From Vallitalea maricola (GTDB lineage: Bacteria; Bacillota; Clostridia; Lachnospirales; Vallitaleaceae): 50,906 nucleotides of DNA. Position 1 is the first letter of the stretch, and every line of letters begins with the position of its first letter. The position numbers and the translations under genes were made by a program. Shown here one piece after another: positions 7,687 through 16,985 of this stretch. The notes under the pieces are model-generated. The model ran no database searches. It worked only from the letters and a program-made list of their open reading frames with translations, and was not told the DNA's origin. The DNA lies in NCBI RefSeq assembly GCF_036985595.1, contig NZ_BTPU01000092.1, positions 1 to 50,906 on the forward strand. Direction: 5' to 3'.

Positions 7687-9003
7687 ATGGGAGCATTGAC
7701 TTTTAAAAGAGGCATTCATCCTAGTCATTCTAAAGATTTCACAGAAAAAAAACCTATTAAGATTTATATGCCAAAAGGTGATTTGGTTTTCCCAATGTTA
7801 CAACATATAGGAGCACCTTGCAAACCTTTAGTAAAAAAAGGTGATAAAGTTTTAATGGGGCAGAAAATAGGAGAACCTCAAGGATTCGTTTCTTCACCAA
7901 TCCATGCAACAGTTTCAGGTACAGTTAAAGCTATTAAAGATGTACTTCATCCTAATGGTTCAAAAGTACAAGGGATTGTTATTGAAAATGATGGTGAATA
8001 TACGGAAATAGAAATGAAAGAAAGAAAGGACTATAAGAACCTTTCAAGGGAAGAAATAATTAATATTATAAAAGAGGCTGGTATAGTAGGTATGGGTGGA
8101 GCAACATTTCCAACATTCATAAAATTATCTCCTCCTCCAGAGAAAAAGATTGATCATATAATTGTTAATGGTGCAGAGTGTGAGCCTTATTTGACATCTG
8201 ATCATAGGATTATGATTGAAGAAACACAAAGAGTTGTAAAAGGTCTCGAAATAATACTACATCTTTTTCCAAATGCCAAAGGTGTTATTGGAATAGAAGA
8301 CAATAAGCCAGATGCCATAAAAGCTATGAAAGAAGCTGTGGGAGGTATTAGTAATATCAGCGTTGCAACTTTGAAAACAAAGTATCCACAAGGGGCTGAA
8401 AAACAACTCATCTATTCCATAACTAAGAGAGAAGTTCCATCTGGCGGATTACCAGCTGATGTTGGTTGTATTGTTCAAAACATAGATACAGTCGTAGCTA
8501 TTCATAGAGCAGTTCTTAGAGGAAGACCTTTGATGAGAAGAATTGTTACTGTGAGTGGGGGAGCTATAAAAGAACCACAGAATTTTAAGGTTAGAATTGG
8601 TACTAGTTATCGAGAATTAATTGAGGCTGCTGGTGGTTTCACGGAAGAACCTGCTAAAGTTATTTCAGGCGGACCTATGATGGGATTGGCACTGTTTTCA
8701 CTAGATGTACCTGTAATAAAAGGGTCTTCATCTATACTATGTCTGACTAAAAAAGAAGCTACAGTGAATGAAGAAAGCAATTGTATTAGATGTGGTAAAT
8801 GTGTAAGTATATGTCCAATGAATCTATTACCTTTAGAGCTTAACAAATTTGCTATAAACAATGAAGATGACTTGTTTGTAAAATATAAAGGTATGAATTG
8901 TATAGAATGTGGAGCTTGCTCATATATTTGTCCTTCAAATAGACATTTAACTCATTCTATAAGAACAACAAAAAGGACTATAATGGCTAAGAAAAAGAAA
9001 TAA
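7687..9003 (+). CDS. rnfC: Rnf complex subunit RnfC
   Basis: Peripheral NADH-handling subunit of the membrane Rnf complex, which couples ferredoxin oxidation and NAD+ reduction to Na+ or H+ export. The N-terminal part resembles a biotinyl/barrel-sandwich domain. Then come the Nuo51-like Rossmann and FMN region (GMGGATFPTFIKL, VNGAECEPYLTSDH) and an SLBB segment. Two [4Fe-4S] motifs start at C366 (CIRCGKCVSICP) and C405 (CIECGACSYICP). The start is the ATG at 7687, with CAGGGGG about seven bases upstream; an in-frame codon at 7636 has no ribosome site. The length of 438 aa is typical. First gene of the rnfCDGEAB operon, the order seen in Acetobacterium and Clostridia. Confidence 0.96.
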   Translation: MGALTFKRGIHPSHSKDFTEKKPIKIYMPKGDLVFPMLQHIGAPCKPLVKKGDKVLMGQKIGEPQGFVSSPIHATVSGTVKAIKDVLHPNGSKVQGIVIENDGEYTEIEMKERKDYKNLSREEIINIIKEAGIVGMGGATFPTFIKLSPPPEKKIDHIIVNGAECEPYLTSDHRIMIEETQRVVKGLEIILHLFPNAKGVIGIEDNKPDAIKAMKEAVGGISNISVATLKTKYPQGAEKQLIYSITKREVPSGGLPADVGCIVQNIDTVVAIHRAVLRGRPLMRRIVTVSGGAIKEPQNFKVRIGTSYRELIEAAGGFTEEPAKVISGGPMMGLALFSLDVPVIKGSSSILCLTKKEATVNEESNCIRCGKCVSICPMNLLPLELNKFAINNEDDLFVKYKGMNCIECGACSYICPSNRHLTHSIRTTKRTIMAKKKK

Positions 9004-9057
9004 AAATATATAGAATCAATAAATTATTTCTAATGTTTTAAGTAGGAGGGTTTAGTT

Positions 9058-9999
9058 GTGACAGATCAATATATAGTATCGTCTTCACCTCATATTCGTT
9101 CAGATAAGACTACTGATAAGATTATGAGAGATGTAATTATTGCCTTAATGCCAGCAACTTTATTTGGAATATATAATTTTGGTGTGAGAGCATTGATTAT
9201 AGTTTTAATTTGCGTTATATCATGTGTTGCATCAGAGGCACTATTTCAATATATAACTAAGAGAAAGCTTAGTATATCTGATTATAGTGCAGTTGTAACA
9301 GGTATATTACTAGCGCTTAATCTACCACATACAGTTCCTTATTGGCTACCGGTTTTAGGAAGTGTCGTGGCTATAATAATCGTTAAACAATTATTCGGTG
9401 GACTAGGACAGAACTTTATGAATCCTGCTCTAGGAGCAAGAGCATTTTTACTTATATCTTTTGCAGGATTAATGACTAGATGGGAACTTGATGGAGTAAC
9501 TACAGCTACACCTTTAGGAATAATAAAAGAAGGTGCAGGAAGTCTTCCAAGCATTGCAGATACATTCTTCGGTTTTATAGGAGGTTGTATTGGAGAGACT
9601 TCAGCAATAGCTTTATTATTAGGAGGTATCTATCTATTAGCCAGGAAGATAATCAATTGGAGAATACCAGTATTATATATTGGTACAGTCTTCGTACTTT
9701 CTTTGATTATTGGCGGTAGAGGATTTGATATGAATTATGCTGCTTATCAAGTTTTTAGTGGTGGTCTTATGATAGGTGCTATCTATATGGCAACTGACTA
9801 TTCATCATCACCAATGACAAAAACAGGACAAATCATTATGGGTCTTGGATGTGGTATATTAACTGCGGTTATAAGAATATATGGTAGTTATCCAGAAGGT
9901 GTATCATTTGCAATAATAATAATGAACCTTTTTGTACCATTAATTGATAAATTTACAATCCCTAAAGCTTTTGGGGAGGTGGCTAAAAATGAAAAATAA
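9058..9999 (+). CDS. rnfD: Rnf complex subunit RnfD
   Basis: Integral membrane subunit carrying a covalently bound flavin. Multiple hydrophobic helices are visible, together with the conserved GGLGQNFMNPALGARAF loop. The flavinylation region reads TTATPL, with Thr at about 151 in the position of the FMN-linked threonine; the usual SGAT is altered to TTAT but the threonine is kept. It starts at GTG, with TAGGAGGG seven bases upstream. The last 11 bases overlap rnfG. It forms an electron path across the membrane with RnfG. Confidence 0.95.
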   Translation: MTDQYIVSSSPHIRSDKTTDKIMRDVIIALMPATLFGIYNFGVRALIIVLICVISCVASEALFQYITKRKLSISDYSAVVTGILLALNLPHTVPYWLPVLGSVVAIIIVKQLFGGLGQNFMNPALGARAFLLISFAGLMTRWELDGVTTATPLGIIKEGAGSLPSIADTFFGFIGGCIGETSAIALLLGGIYLLARKIINWRIPVLYIGTVFVLSLIIGGRGFDMNYAAYQVFSGGLMIGAIYMATDYSSSPMTKTGQIIMGLGCGILTAVIRIYGSYPEGVSFAIIIMNLFVPLIDKFTIPKAFGEVAKNEK

Positions 10000-10561
10000 T
10001 ATTGTTAAAGACGCCCTGATTCTTTTTGCTATTACAGTATGTGCTGGTTTACTGCTTGGTCTAACATATACTGTGACTAAAGAACCTATTGCAATGCAAC
10101 AGATAAAAATTAGAGATGCTGCTCTTAACAGTGTAATAAAAGATGCAGATTTTGAACAGATTGAAGAGGATCTATCTGAGCAGCCAGTTATTACTGAGAT
10201 TTATGAGGCTAGCAGAAATGATGAAGTTGTAGGTTATGCTTTTAAATTAGTTACTAAAGAAGGTTACGGTGGAGATATAGAATTAATCGTAGGTATTAAT
10301 GCAGATAGTACCATTTCAGGCATCGACATCATAAAACACAGTGAAACACCTGGTCTTGGTGCTAATGCTGATAATGACAAGTTCAAGGATCAGTTCGTAG
10401 AAAAGCCTACAAAACAGTTGACTGTAGTTAAAGATGGAGCGGATACTGATACTGAGATAGATGCACTAAGTGGTGCAACAATATCTTCAAGAGCAGTAAC
10501 TAATGCTGTTAATGCAGCTAGTGATTATTTTAATAGTAATTTTAGTAAGGGGGCACAGTAA
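9989..10561 (+). CDS. rnfG: Rnf complex subunit RnfG
   Basis: Single-pass membrane anchor (hydrophobic segment at about residues 8-28) followed by an extracytoplasmic FMN-binding domain. The covalent flavin motif is SGATISS, with Thr at about 164. The start ATG at 9989 lies inside the end of rnfD and is served by GGGGAGGTGG about seven bases upstream; an in-frame upstream start at 9944 is inside rnfD and lacks a ribosome site. The length of 190 aa is normal. rnfE follows after one base. Confidence 0.95.
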   Translation: MKNNIVKDALILFAITVCAGLLLGLTYTVTKEPIAMQQIKIRDAALNSVIKDADFEQIEEDLSEQPVITEIYEASRNDEVVGYAFKLVTKEGYGGDIELIVGINADSTISGIDIIKHSETPGLGANADNDKFKDQFVEKPTKQLTVVKDGADTDTEIDALSGATISSRAVTNAVNAASDYFNSNFSKGAQ

Positions 10562-10562
10562 G

Positions 10563-11180
10563 ATGAAACTAGGTAAAGTATTCAAAAATGGATTAATCGA
10601 CGAAAATCCAACTTTTGTTCAAGTATTAGGAATGTGTCCAACACTCGCGGTAACGACTTCAGCTTTTAATGGAATTGGTATGGGACTTGCTACTACAGTG
10701 GTATTGTTGTTTTCTAATCTAGTAATATCTCTACTTAGAAATATCATACCATCAAAAGTTAGGATTCCAGCATTTATTGTTATTATAGCATCATTTGTTA
10801 CAATGGTAGATTTGTTCTTACAAGGTTTTGTACCTGCATTATATAATGCACTTGGATTATTTATACCACTTATTGTTGTTAACTGTATCGTTCTTGCAAG
10901 AGCAGAAGCATTTGCAGCAAAAAATGGTGCTTTACCAGCAATTGTTGATGGTGTTTCAATGGGACTTGGTTTTACATTTGCTTTAACAATCATCGGATTC
11001 GTTAGAGAACTATTTGGTGCTGGAACTGTACTTAGTGGTACTGCTCTTGAGACTTATGTAATGCCAGCAGGTTATGAACCAATTACAATTATGATTTTAG
11101 CTCCTGGCGCTTTTATAGTACTTGGATTATTATTTGCTATATTCAACAAAATAAAAGACAAAGATTCTAAGAAAGCGTAG
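10563..11180 (+). CDS. rnfE: Rnf complex subunit RnfE
   Basis: Integral membrane subunit of about 205 aa with six predicted helices. It carries the conserved LGMCPTLAVTTSAFNGIGMG near the N-terminus and LGLFIPLIVVNCIVL in the middle, the Cys-containing half-channel motifs shared by RnfA and RnfE (membrane [2Fe-2S] ligands in current structures). The start at 10563, one base after the rnfG stop, is supported by AAGGGGG; the longer frame from 10503 runs inside rnfG. Confidence 0.95.
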   Translation: MKLGKVFKNGLIDENPTFVQVLGMCPTLAVTTSAFNGIGMGLATTVVLLFSNLVISLLRNIIPSKVRIPAFIVIIASFVTMVDLFLQGFVPALYNALGLFIPLIVVNCIVLARAEAFAAKNGALPAIVDGVSMGLGFTFALTIIGFVRELFGAGTVLSGTALETYVMPAGYEPITIMILAPGAFIVLGLLFAIFNKIKDKDSKKA

Positions 11181-11194
11181 AGGAGGGGGATAAA

Positions 11195-11770
11195 ATGGAA
11201 TTATTATTACTTTTTATTGGTGCAATATTGGTTAATAATGTTGTACTTACAAGATTTTTAGGAATATGTCCTTTTCTAGGGGTATCCAAGAAAGTAGAGA
11301 CTTCATTTGGAATGGGACTCGCAGTTACATTTGTTATGACTTTAGCGTCTATAATATCATATTTAGTATATAAATTCATTTTGGTGACTTTTCACATTGA
11401 ATACTTATATACTATAGCATTCATACTTGTAATAGCTTCATTAGTACAACTTGTTGAGATGATTATTCAAAAAAGTAGCCCATCACTCTATCAAGCATTA
11501 GGTGTTTATTTACCACTTATTACTACTAACTGTGCAGTACTTGGTGTTGCTGTTATAAATATGCAAGCTGAATATTCATTAATCAAAAGTATCATTAATG
11601 GATTTGGAACAGCTGTAGGTTTTACCCTTGCTATTGTTATTTTAGCAGGTATAAGAGAAAGAATTGAATTCAATGATATACCTAAATCATTTAAAGGCTA
11701 TCCTATAGTACTTATTACAGCTGGATTAATGGCAATTGCATTCTTAGGCTTCTCGGGTCTTATTAAATAA
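11195..11770 (+). CDS. rnfA: Rnf complex subunit RnfA
   Basis: Integral membrane partner of RnfE, 191 aa with six helices. It has the paired motifs RFLGICPFLGVSKKVETSFG and LGVYLPLITTNCAVLGVAV, each with the conserved membrane Cys. The ribosome site is GAGGAGGGGG, just after the rnfE stop. A 130-base gap with a 7-bp hairpin (11809-11831) separates it from rnfB, the only sizeable gap inside the operon apart from the 54 bases before rnfD. Confidence 0.95.
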   Translation: MELLLLFIGAILVNNVVLTRFLGICPFLGVSKKVETSFGMGLAVTFVMTLASIISYLVYKFILVTFHIEYLYTIAFILVIASLVQLVEMIIQKSSPSLYQALGVYLPLITTNCAVLGVAVINMQAEYSLIKSIINGFGTAVGFTLAIVILAGIRERIEFNDIPKSFKGYPIVLITAGLMAIAFLGFSGLIK

Positions 11771-11900
11771 TAGTAATAGTATATAAACAGTGATTTAATT
11801 AGAGAAGCTTAAGTTTCAATTTAGAACTTAACAACATTTTCAGTAAAATTGGTTTCATGTGTATATATGGTTTTAATTATTAGAAATGGAGGATACGGAT

Positions 11901-12707
11901 ATGGAATGGACTAGTATATTATATCCTGCCTTAAGTATAGGGGGACTAGGTATTGTCTTCGGTTTAGGACTGGGAGTTGCAGCGAAAAAATTTGCTGTTG
12001 AAGTTGACCCCAAAGTACCTAAAGTAAGAGATATACTTCCAGGTGCTAACTGTGGTGGATGTGGATATGCAGGTTGTGATGCATTTGCAAAAGCTGTAGT
12101 TGAAGGTAATGCTAAACCAAATGGATGTCCTGTAGGCGGTTCAGATGTTGCGGCAAAAATATCTACTCTACTTGGTATAGAGAGTACTGATGATGCTAAA
12201 AAAGTCGCTTTTGTAAAATGCCAAGGAACATGTAATAAGGCTAGAGAAAAATATGAATATGTGGGAGTTATGGATTGTAAAAATGCTAACTTTCTACAAG
12301 GAAATGGTTCTAAGGCATGTGAATATGGTTGTTTAGGACTTGGAAGTTGTGTTAATGCATGTATGTTCGATGCAATTCATATTGTAGATGGTATTGCTCA
12401 AGTTGATGAAGAAAAATGTACTTCATGTGGTATGTGTATTGAAGCATGTCCTAAGAGCTTAATAGAACTTGTACCATATGATAATAATATTAGAGTTGAA
12501 TGTAACTCCAATAACAAGGGAAAAGATGTTAAATTAAGCTGTGACGTTGGTTGTATCGGCTGTCGCTTATGTACTAAGGTTTGTGAGTTTGATGCAATAA
12601 GTGTTGAAAATAATTTAGCAAAAATTGATTATGATAAATGTACCGGTTGTATGAAATGTGTAGAAAAATGTCCAACACATGCAATTACAGTAAAAGAGCA
12701 GGGTTAA
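11901..12707 (+). CDS. rnfB: Rnf complex subunit RnfB
   Basis: Ferredoxin-accepting Fe-S subunit. An N-terminal membrane anchor (about residues 5-28) is followed by the Fe4S domain (GANCGGCGYAGCDAFA ... NGCPVGG). A Cys-rich ferredoxin region then has CLGLGSCVNACMFDA, CTSCGMCIEACP, CIGCRLCTKVCEF and CTGCMKCVEKCP. At 268 aa it is in the clostridial long form with many clusters. The start ATG at 11901 has TGGAGGAT upstream; the alternative ATG at 11886 overlaps that ribosome site. Last gene of the operon. Confidence 0.95.
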   Translation: MEWTSILYPALSIGGLGIVFGLGLGVAAKKFAVEVDPKVPKVRDILPGANCGGCGYAGCDAFAKAVVEGNAKPNGCPVGGSDVAAKISTLLGIESTDDAKKVAFVKCQGTCNKAREKYEYVGVMDCKNANFLQGNGSKACEYGCLGLGSCVNACMFDAIHIVDGIAQVDEEKCTSCGMCIEACPKSLIELVPYDNNIRVECNSNNKGKDVKLSCDVGCIGCRLCTKVCEFDAISVENNLAKIDYDKCTGCMKCVEKCPTHAITVKEQG

Positions 12708-12722
12708 ATACCTGCTTTTCTA
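12694..12722 (+). terminator. Probable terminator of the rnf operon
   Basis: GCAGG (12698-12702) pairs with CCTGC (12711-12715), extended by A/G-T pairs to about nine, followed by TTTTCT. It overlaps the end of rnfB. The T-run is interrupted, so strength is uncertain. Confidence 0.5.
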
Positions 12723-12872
12723 TTGCCAAAAATAATTTGCCACCAATAGACAATATATTAATCTCTTTTCAACATTTATTTCTTATATCAATAAAAAATA
12801 CAATATTGGAAGTAAATATATATATAGACTGGGTTTTACTACTTTAGGAAATTGTTCTAAAAAAAATGTTTT

Positions 12873-12901
12873 TTGTGTATACAAAGTTTTCTATATATGA
12901 T
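12873..12901 (+). promoter_or_regulatory. Candidate promoter of the DUF4321-maf unit
   Basis: TTGTGT (12873-12878) and TATGAT (12896-12901) are spaced by 17 bases, about 75 bases before the next gene. The remainder of the spacer after rnfB shows nothing else clear. Confidence 0.4.
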
Positions 12902-12975
12902 AAAATTATCTCATTAAGGGACTCCTTAATAAAGGATATAGTTAGTGCTGAACAAGATTTGAAGGGGTGAATGTA

Positions 12976-13239
12976 ATGAGTTACAGAAGAAGCAATAAAA
13001 ATGGATGGGCGCTATTTCTACTCATACTAGCTGGTATCGTTTTAGGAGGATTTTTAGGTTCTCTTGCAAAAAATGTCGAATGGCTTAGATGGCTTAACTA
13101 TGGACTAGAATTTGGGATGGAAAATCCTGTAAAATTGAATCTAGAAGTTTTGGTTATTGTATTACAGTTGAATTTCAAGATTACTATTACAAGTATTATT
13201 GGTATAATAGCTGGTATATTTGTTTATAGAAAATTATAA
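12976..13239 (+). CDS. DUF4321-family small membrane protein
   Basis: An 87-aa protein with two hydrophobic segments (about residues 10-30 and 65-85) separated by WLNYGLEFGMENPVKLNL, the pattern of the DUF4321 family found upstream of maf/radC/mreB in Clostridia. The start is the ATG at 12976, with AAGGGGTG six bases before; the in-frame GTG at 12967 is part of that ribosome site. The function is unknown. Its conserved position suggests a link to envelope or division. Confidence 0.7.
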   Translation: MSYRRSNKNGWALFLLILAGIVLGGFLGSLAKNVEWLRWLNYGLEFGMENPVKLNLEVLVIVLQLNFKITITSIIGIIAGIFVYRKL

Positions 13240-13256
13240 TATAGGAAGTGAAGGCT

Positions 13257-13847
13257 TTGAAGAATATTATTTTAGCTTCCAAATCCCCCAGAAGAAAAGA
13301 ATTACTTGAAAGACTTAATTTGGATTTTGATGTAAAAGTAAGTCAGGTGGATGAAGAAAGCTTTGAGCAAGATCTACCGTGGAAATTTGTTGAGAAGCTT
13401 GCATATGAAAAGGCTAATAGCGTTTCTAAATTAGCAGATAATGATTCTTTGGTAATAGGTTGTGATACAGTAGTAGTTTATGAAGATAAAATTTTAGGAA
13501 AACCTGGAGATATTGGACAAGCCAGGGATTACTTGGAGAAATTATCCGGAAAGAAACATTTAGTTTATACAGGTATCGCTATATTGGATAAGAACTCTAA
13601 TGAAAAATATATATCTCATGAAATGACAGAAGTATATATGAAAGAGTTGAATGAAGAAGAGATAACTTGTTATATAAGAACAGGTGAACCTCTAGATAAA
13701 GCTGGTGCATACGGTATTCAAGGGGTAGGATCAATTTTAATTGAAAAGATAAATGGTGACTATTATAATGTAATGGGATTGCCGTTAAATAAATTATATA
13801 AAGGATTAAGTAAACTAGGGGTTAATTATTTTCAGATTGTTAAGTAA
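13257..13847 (+). CDS. maf: Maf-family nucleotide pyrophosphatase
   Basis: Cytoplasmic Maf protein that hydrolyses modified or canonical nucleoside triphosphates (dTTP/UTP-type in many bacteria) and is linked to septum formation. Signature motifs are ILASKSPRRKELLERL at the N-terminus, the catalytic-region GCDTVV, GKPGD and DKAGAYGIQGVG. I prefer the TTG at 13257 as start (196 aa) because AGGAAG lies eight bases upstream; the GTG at 13248 sits inside the ribosome site. It follows DUF4321 by 17 bases, likely in one transcript. Confidence 0.92.
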   Translation: MKNIILASKSPRRKELLERLNLDFDVKVSQVDEESFEQDLPWKFVEKLAYEKANSVSKLADNDSLVIGCDTVVVYEDKILGKPGDIGQARDYLEKLSGKKHLVYTGIAILDKNSNEKYISHEMTEVYMKELNEEEITCYIRTGEPLDKAGAYGIQGVGSILIEKINGDYYNVMGLPLNKLYKGLSKLGVNYFQIVK

Positions 13848-13915
13848 GATAAAAAATAAGTAGATAATTATATTTATATACTATATATCTTAATTAAATT
13901 TATCTATTAGAGTTG

Positions 13916-13940
13916 AGAGTTAGTTATTAACCTTAACTCT
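13916..13940 (+). terminator. Probable terminator after maf
   Basis: A 7-bp inverted repeat (13916-13922 with 13934-13940) with an 11-base loop is followed by ATTTATAT. Modest strength. Confidence 0.4.
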
Positions 13941-13985
13941 ATTTATATATTGTGTAATAAAATATTTAACACAATATTGCTATTA

Positions 13986-14061
13986 TTAATTAAGGAAAAT
14001 CTAAATTAAATGATTATATATGATCAAAATTGTTTATTTAATATATATTTTCCTTAGTTAA
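13986..14061. repeat. Long hairpin/inverted repeat upstream of radC
   Basis: Positions 13986-14000 pair with 14047-14061 over 15 bp with one G-T wobble. Inside, ATTAAAT and ATTTAAT can pair again around an AT-rich centre. It fills much of the roughly 300-base maf-radC spacer and ends 85 bases before radC. It is not a typical terminator because no T-run follows. Confidence 0.6.
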
Positions 14062-14146
14062 GAAATAGGTATAAACTAATAGTTTATGTTTATTACAATC
14101 TTAACTCAATACCATATTTTTTTATTATATCTAGGGGGTATTAATA

Positions 14147-14848
14147 ATGGAAATCGACAGTAGGATGAGGGTTAAAGATCTGCCTTTATCAGAGAGACCT
14201 TACGAAAAGTTAGAGACTTATGGTCCAAGTGCATTATCTGATGCAGAATTACTAGCTATTATTATAAGAAGTGGTTCTAAAAAGGAACGTTCCATTGAAT
14301 TAGCTCAAAGAATACTGGGAATTAAAAAACAAGGTATAAGGGGAATATACGAATTATCTTTAGAAGATTTACAAAAAGTATCTGGTATTGGAAGAGTAAA
14401 ATCAATACAAATCAAAGCTATTGCAGAATTATCAAAGCGTATTTCTAAAAATAATGCAGTTATGAAATTTAAGATTTCTTCTCCAGGAACAATTGCATCC
14501 GTTTTTATGGAAGAGCTTAGATATCTAAAACAAGAGCATTTGAAAATTGTATTTCTAGATACTAAAAATCAAATTATATCCGATAAATTTCTTACAGTAG
14601 GAACAGTTAATGCTTCATTAATTAATCCTAGAGAGGTGTTTATTGAAGCTCTAAAACATAATGCAGTACATGTGATTTTGTTGCATAATCACCCTAGTGG
14701 TGATCCGACTCCTAGTAGAGAGGATATTTTGATTACAAAAAGAATAATTAATGCAGGAGACATTATTGGAATAAAATTATTAGACCATATTATAATTGGA
14801 GATGGTAATTACATCAGCTTAAAAGAGCAAGGTATATTTCAAAATTAG
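14147..14848 (+). CDS. radC: RadC-family JAB/MPN protein
   Basis: UPF0758/RadC protein of 233 aa. It has an N-terminal DLPLSERPYEKL and GPSALSDAELLAI segment, a helix-hairpin-helix (LQKVSGIGRVKSIQIKAI), and a C-terminal JAMM metal-binding motif (HNHPSGDPTPSREDI). Despite its name, a DNA-repair role is not established for the family. The ribosome site is AGGGGG. It is the usual neighbour of mreB in Firmicutes. Confidence 0.94.
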   Translation: MEIDSRMRVKDLPLSERPYEKLETYGPSALSDAELLAIIIRSGSKKERSIELAQRILGIKKQGIRGIYELSLEDLQKVSGIGRVKSIQIKAIAELSKRISKNNAVMKFKISSPGTIASVFMEELRYLKQEHLKIVFLDTKNQIISDKFLTVGTVNASLINPREVFIEALKHNAVHVILLHNHPSGDPTPSREDILITKRIINAGDIIGIKLLDHIIIGDGNYISLKEQGIFQN

Positions 14849-15026
14849 AACAATCCTATTCTTTAACTGTGTAAACCAAAATTTAAGAAAATAATTTACC
14901 ATATTTGGAGATAATATAAAAGAGTATACATAGTAAATAGCATTTTGGGCTTTTTAAACTATGCATATAACTAGAATAATAATTAACGTAACTGTAGATG
15001 ATGCAAGGATTTGAAAGGAGATTTTT

Positions 15027-16070
15027 ATGTTTAGTAGAGAATTAGGATTTGATTTGGGTACATCAATTATGCATATCAGCCAAAGAGATAAGGGCATTGT
15101 ATTAGATGAACCTGAGATTATTGCTATAGATAAGAGTAAAAATGATATTGTCGCTGTAGGAGAAGAAGCTTATGAAATGTTAGAAAAAACGCCAGCTCAT
15201 ATTATTATGAATAGCCCTGTTCAATATGGGGTAGTTGCTGACTTTGATAACATGGGTAAGCTCCTTAAAATGCAATTGAAGAATCTTAAAATGGGGAAAA
15301 AATTCTCTAATAATGTTGCAATAGTCAGTGTACCTAATGATGTATCAGAAGTTGAAAGAAAAGCTTTATACGATTTGTTTGTTCATTCAGGATTTAGATT
15401 TAAAAAGGTTTATCTTATAGAGAAACCAGTAGCAGCTGCAGTAGGTGCAGGAATTGAAGTTCTAAAACCTTATGGTAATATGATAGTTGATATTGGTGGA
15501 GGCACTACTGAAGTTTCGGTTGTTTCCCTTGGAGGTATTGTTATAAGTAAATTATTAAAAGTAGGTGGTAATAAATTTGATGAGGATATAAAAAACTATA
15601 TTAAGAGAAAATATAGTATTTATATTGGTAAGAAATCAGCTGAAAAAATAAAAAAAGAAATTGGATATGTTTTTATAGATGATGAAGAAGAGATCATATC
15701 TACTGAAGTAGTTGGAAGAGATGTAGTTACTGGATTACCTAAGAAAGTAACTGTTACAAATGAAGATATTGATATTGCCCTGAAAGAAGATATTAATGTT
15801 ATAATAGATGCTATTAAATACATTTTAGAAAAGACACCACCAGAATTATCTTCTGATATATTGGAAACAGGCGTCTATCTAACTGGGGGAAGTTCCCTTC
15901 TAGGAAATTTAGATGTATTGATAAAAAATGAAACTTCTCTGTCAATCAATTTAGTAGAAAATCCAAAAGAATGTGTTGTAAATGGCATAGATACAATTTT
16001 AAGAGATATGAAACAATACGAAGAGATATTGATATCATCAAAACGTGAGAATAAGTTGAAATATAATTAA
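15027..16070 (+). CDS. mreB: Rod-shape determining actin homologue MreB
   Basis: Bacterial actin of 347 aa that organises lateral-wall synthesis at the membrane. It shows the phosphate-1 loop (GFDLGTSI), the connect/ATP region (IVDIGGGTTEVSVVSLGG), the EKPVAAAVGAGI strand and the adenosine loop (LTGGSSLLG). The ribosome site is GAAAGGAG. It is followed by mreC and mreD in the usual order. The 178-base spacer before it shows no clear promoter to me. Confidence 0.95.
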   Translation: MFSRELGFDLGTSIMHISQRDKGIVLDEPEIIAIDKSKNDIVAVGEEAYEMLEKTPAHIIMNSPVQYGVVADFDNMGKLLKMQLKNLKMGKKFSNNVAIVSVPNDVSEVERKALYDLFVHSGFRFKKVYLIEKPVAAAVGAGIEVLKPYGNMIVDIGGGTTEVSVVSLGGIVISKLLKVGGNKFDEDIKNYIKRKYSIYIGKKSAEKIKKEIGYVFIDDEEEIISTEVVGRDVVTGLPKKVTVTNEDIDIALKEDINVIIDAIKYILEKTPPELSSDILETGVYLTGGSSLLGNLDVLIKNETSLSINLVENPKECVVNGIDTILRDMKQYEEILISSKRENKLKYN

Positions 16071-16121
16071 ATGATGAATACAATAAGTCTATTTATTGAT
16101 ATAGGGGAGGGATTGTAAAAA

Positions 16122-16955
16122 ATGTTGAAAAAGAAAAAATTTCAAGTAAAATATATTCTGTTATTGATGACACTAATATGTTTGGTTCTTATTATTTTCA
16201 CATGGGAATCCCGCTCAAAAGTAAGTCCTGTCGAAAATAGTATAGCATGTGTTGTAGTACCTATACAAAAAGGTGTTAATGTATTTGGTGATTGGGTTAT
16301 TGATAAGGTCAATTTTGTAAAAAATATTAATTCTCTTGAGAGTATGAATAAAGAATTACAAGATGAAGTAGATAAGTTACGCTATGAAAACAAAATACTT
16401 CAACAAGATAAGATTGAACTTGATAGACTAAGAGATTTATATGAATTAGATAAAAAATACCCAAGTTATCCCAAAATAGGTGCTTCAGTAATTGGAAAAG
16501 ATGCAGGTAATTGGTATAATGTCTTTGAACTTGATAAAGGAACTGATGATGGGCTCAAAGTTAATATGGTAGTTATTGCGGGAAATGGTCTAGTTGGGCA
16601 TATTTTTGAAGTAGGTAAGAATTATGCCAAAGTTAAATCTATTATTGATGATTCCAGTAAGGTTAGTGCCAAAATATTGAGAACATCAGATACCTGTGTA
16701 GTTCAAGGTGAGAAACAATTTTCAGGAAGTTGCAAAGTAGATTTCATTGAAGGATCAGCTAGTGTAATTAAAGGTGATGAAATAGTGACATCACATTTAT
16801 CAGAAATCTACCCACCGGGTATTTTAATAGGTACCATAAAAGATATAAAAGAAAATCCTAATAAGTTAAATAAATCTGCTATCATTGAGCCTGTAGTTGA
16901 TTTTAAACATTTAGAAGAAGTTTTAGTTATTAATCAAGTATGGAAAGAAAAGTAA
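16122..16955 (+). CDS. mreC: Rod-shape determining protein MreC
   Basis: Bitopic membrane protein with a single N-terminal helix (about residues 9-27), a coiled coil (about 68-113), and a C-terminal beta-rich domain containing GNGLVGHIFEVGKNYAKV and DEIVTSHLSEIYPPGILIG. It connects MreB to the periplasmic face of the elongation machinery. The length of 277 aa is normal. AGGGGAGGG lies upstream. Confidence 0.94.
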   Translation: MLKKKKFQVKYILLLMTLICLVLIIFTWESRSKVSPVENSIACVVVPIQKGVNVFGDWVIDKVNFVKNINSLESMNKELQDEVDKLRYENKILQQDKIELDRLRDLYELDKKYPSYPKIGASVIGKDAGNWYNVFELDKGTDDGLKVNMVVIAGNGLVGHIFEVGKNYAKVKSIIDDSSKVSAKILRTSDTCVVQGEKQFSGSCKVDFIEGSASVIKGDEIVTSHLSEIYPPGILIGTIKDIKENPNKLNKSAIIEPVVDFKHLEEVLVINQVWKEK

Positions 16956-16985
16956 AATATGATATATGTGAAGGGAGGTAATGGT

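Noticed and set aside
12638..12847. Plus-strand frame of 69 codons overlapping the end of rnfB
   Set aside because: It reads rnfB in another frame and then spacer, and lacks a ribosome site.
13248..13256. GTG at 13248 as maf start
   Set aside because: It lies within the AGGAAG ribosome site; the TTG at 13257 gives the family-typical N-terminus.
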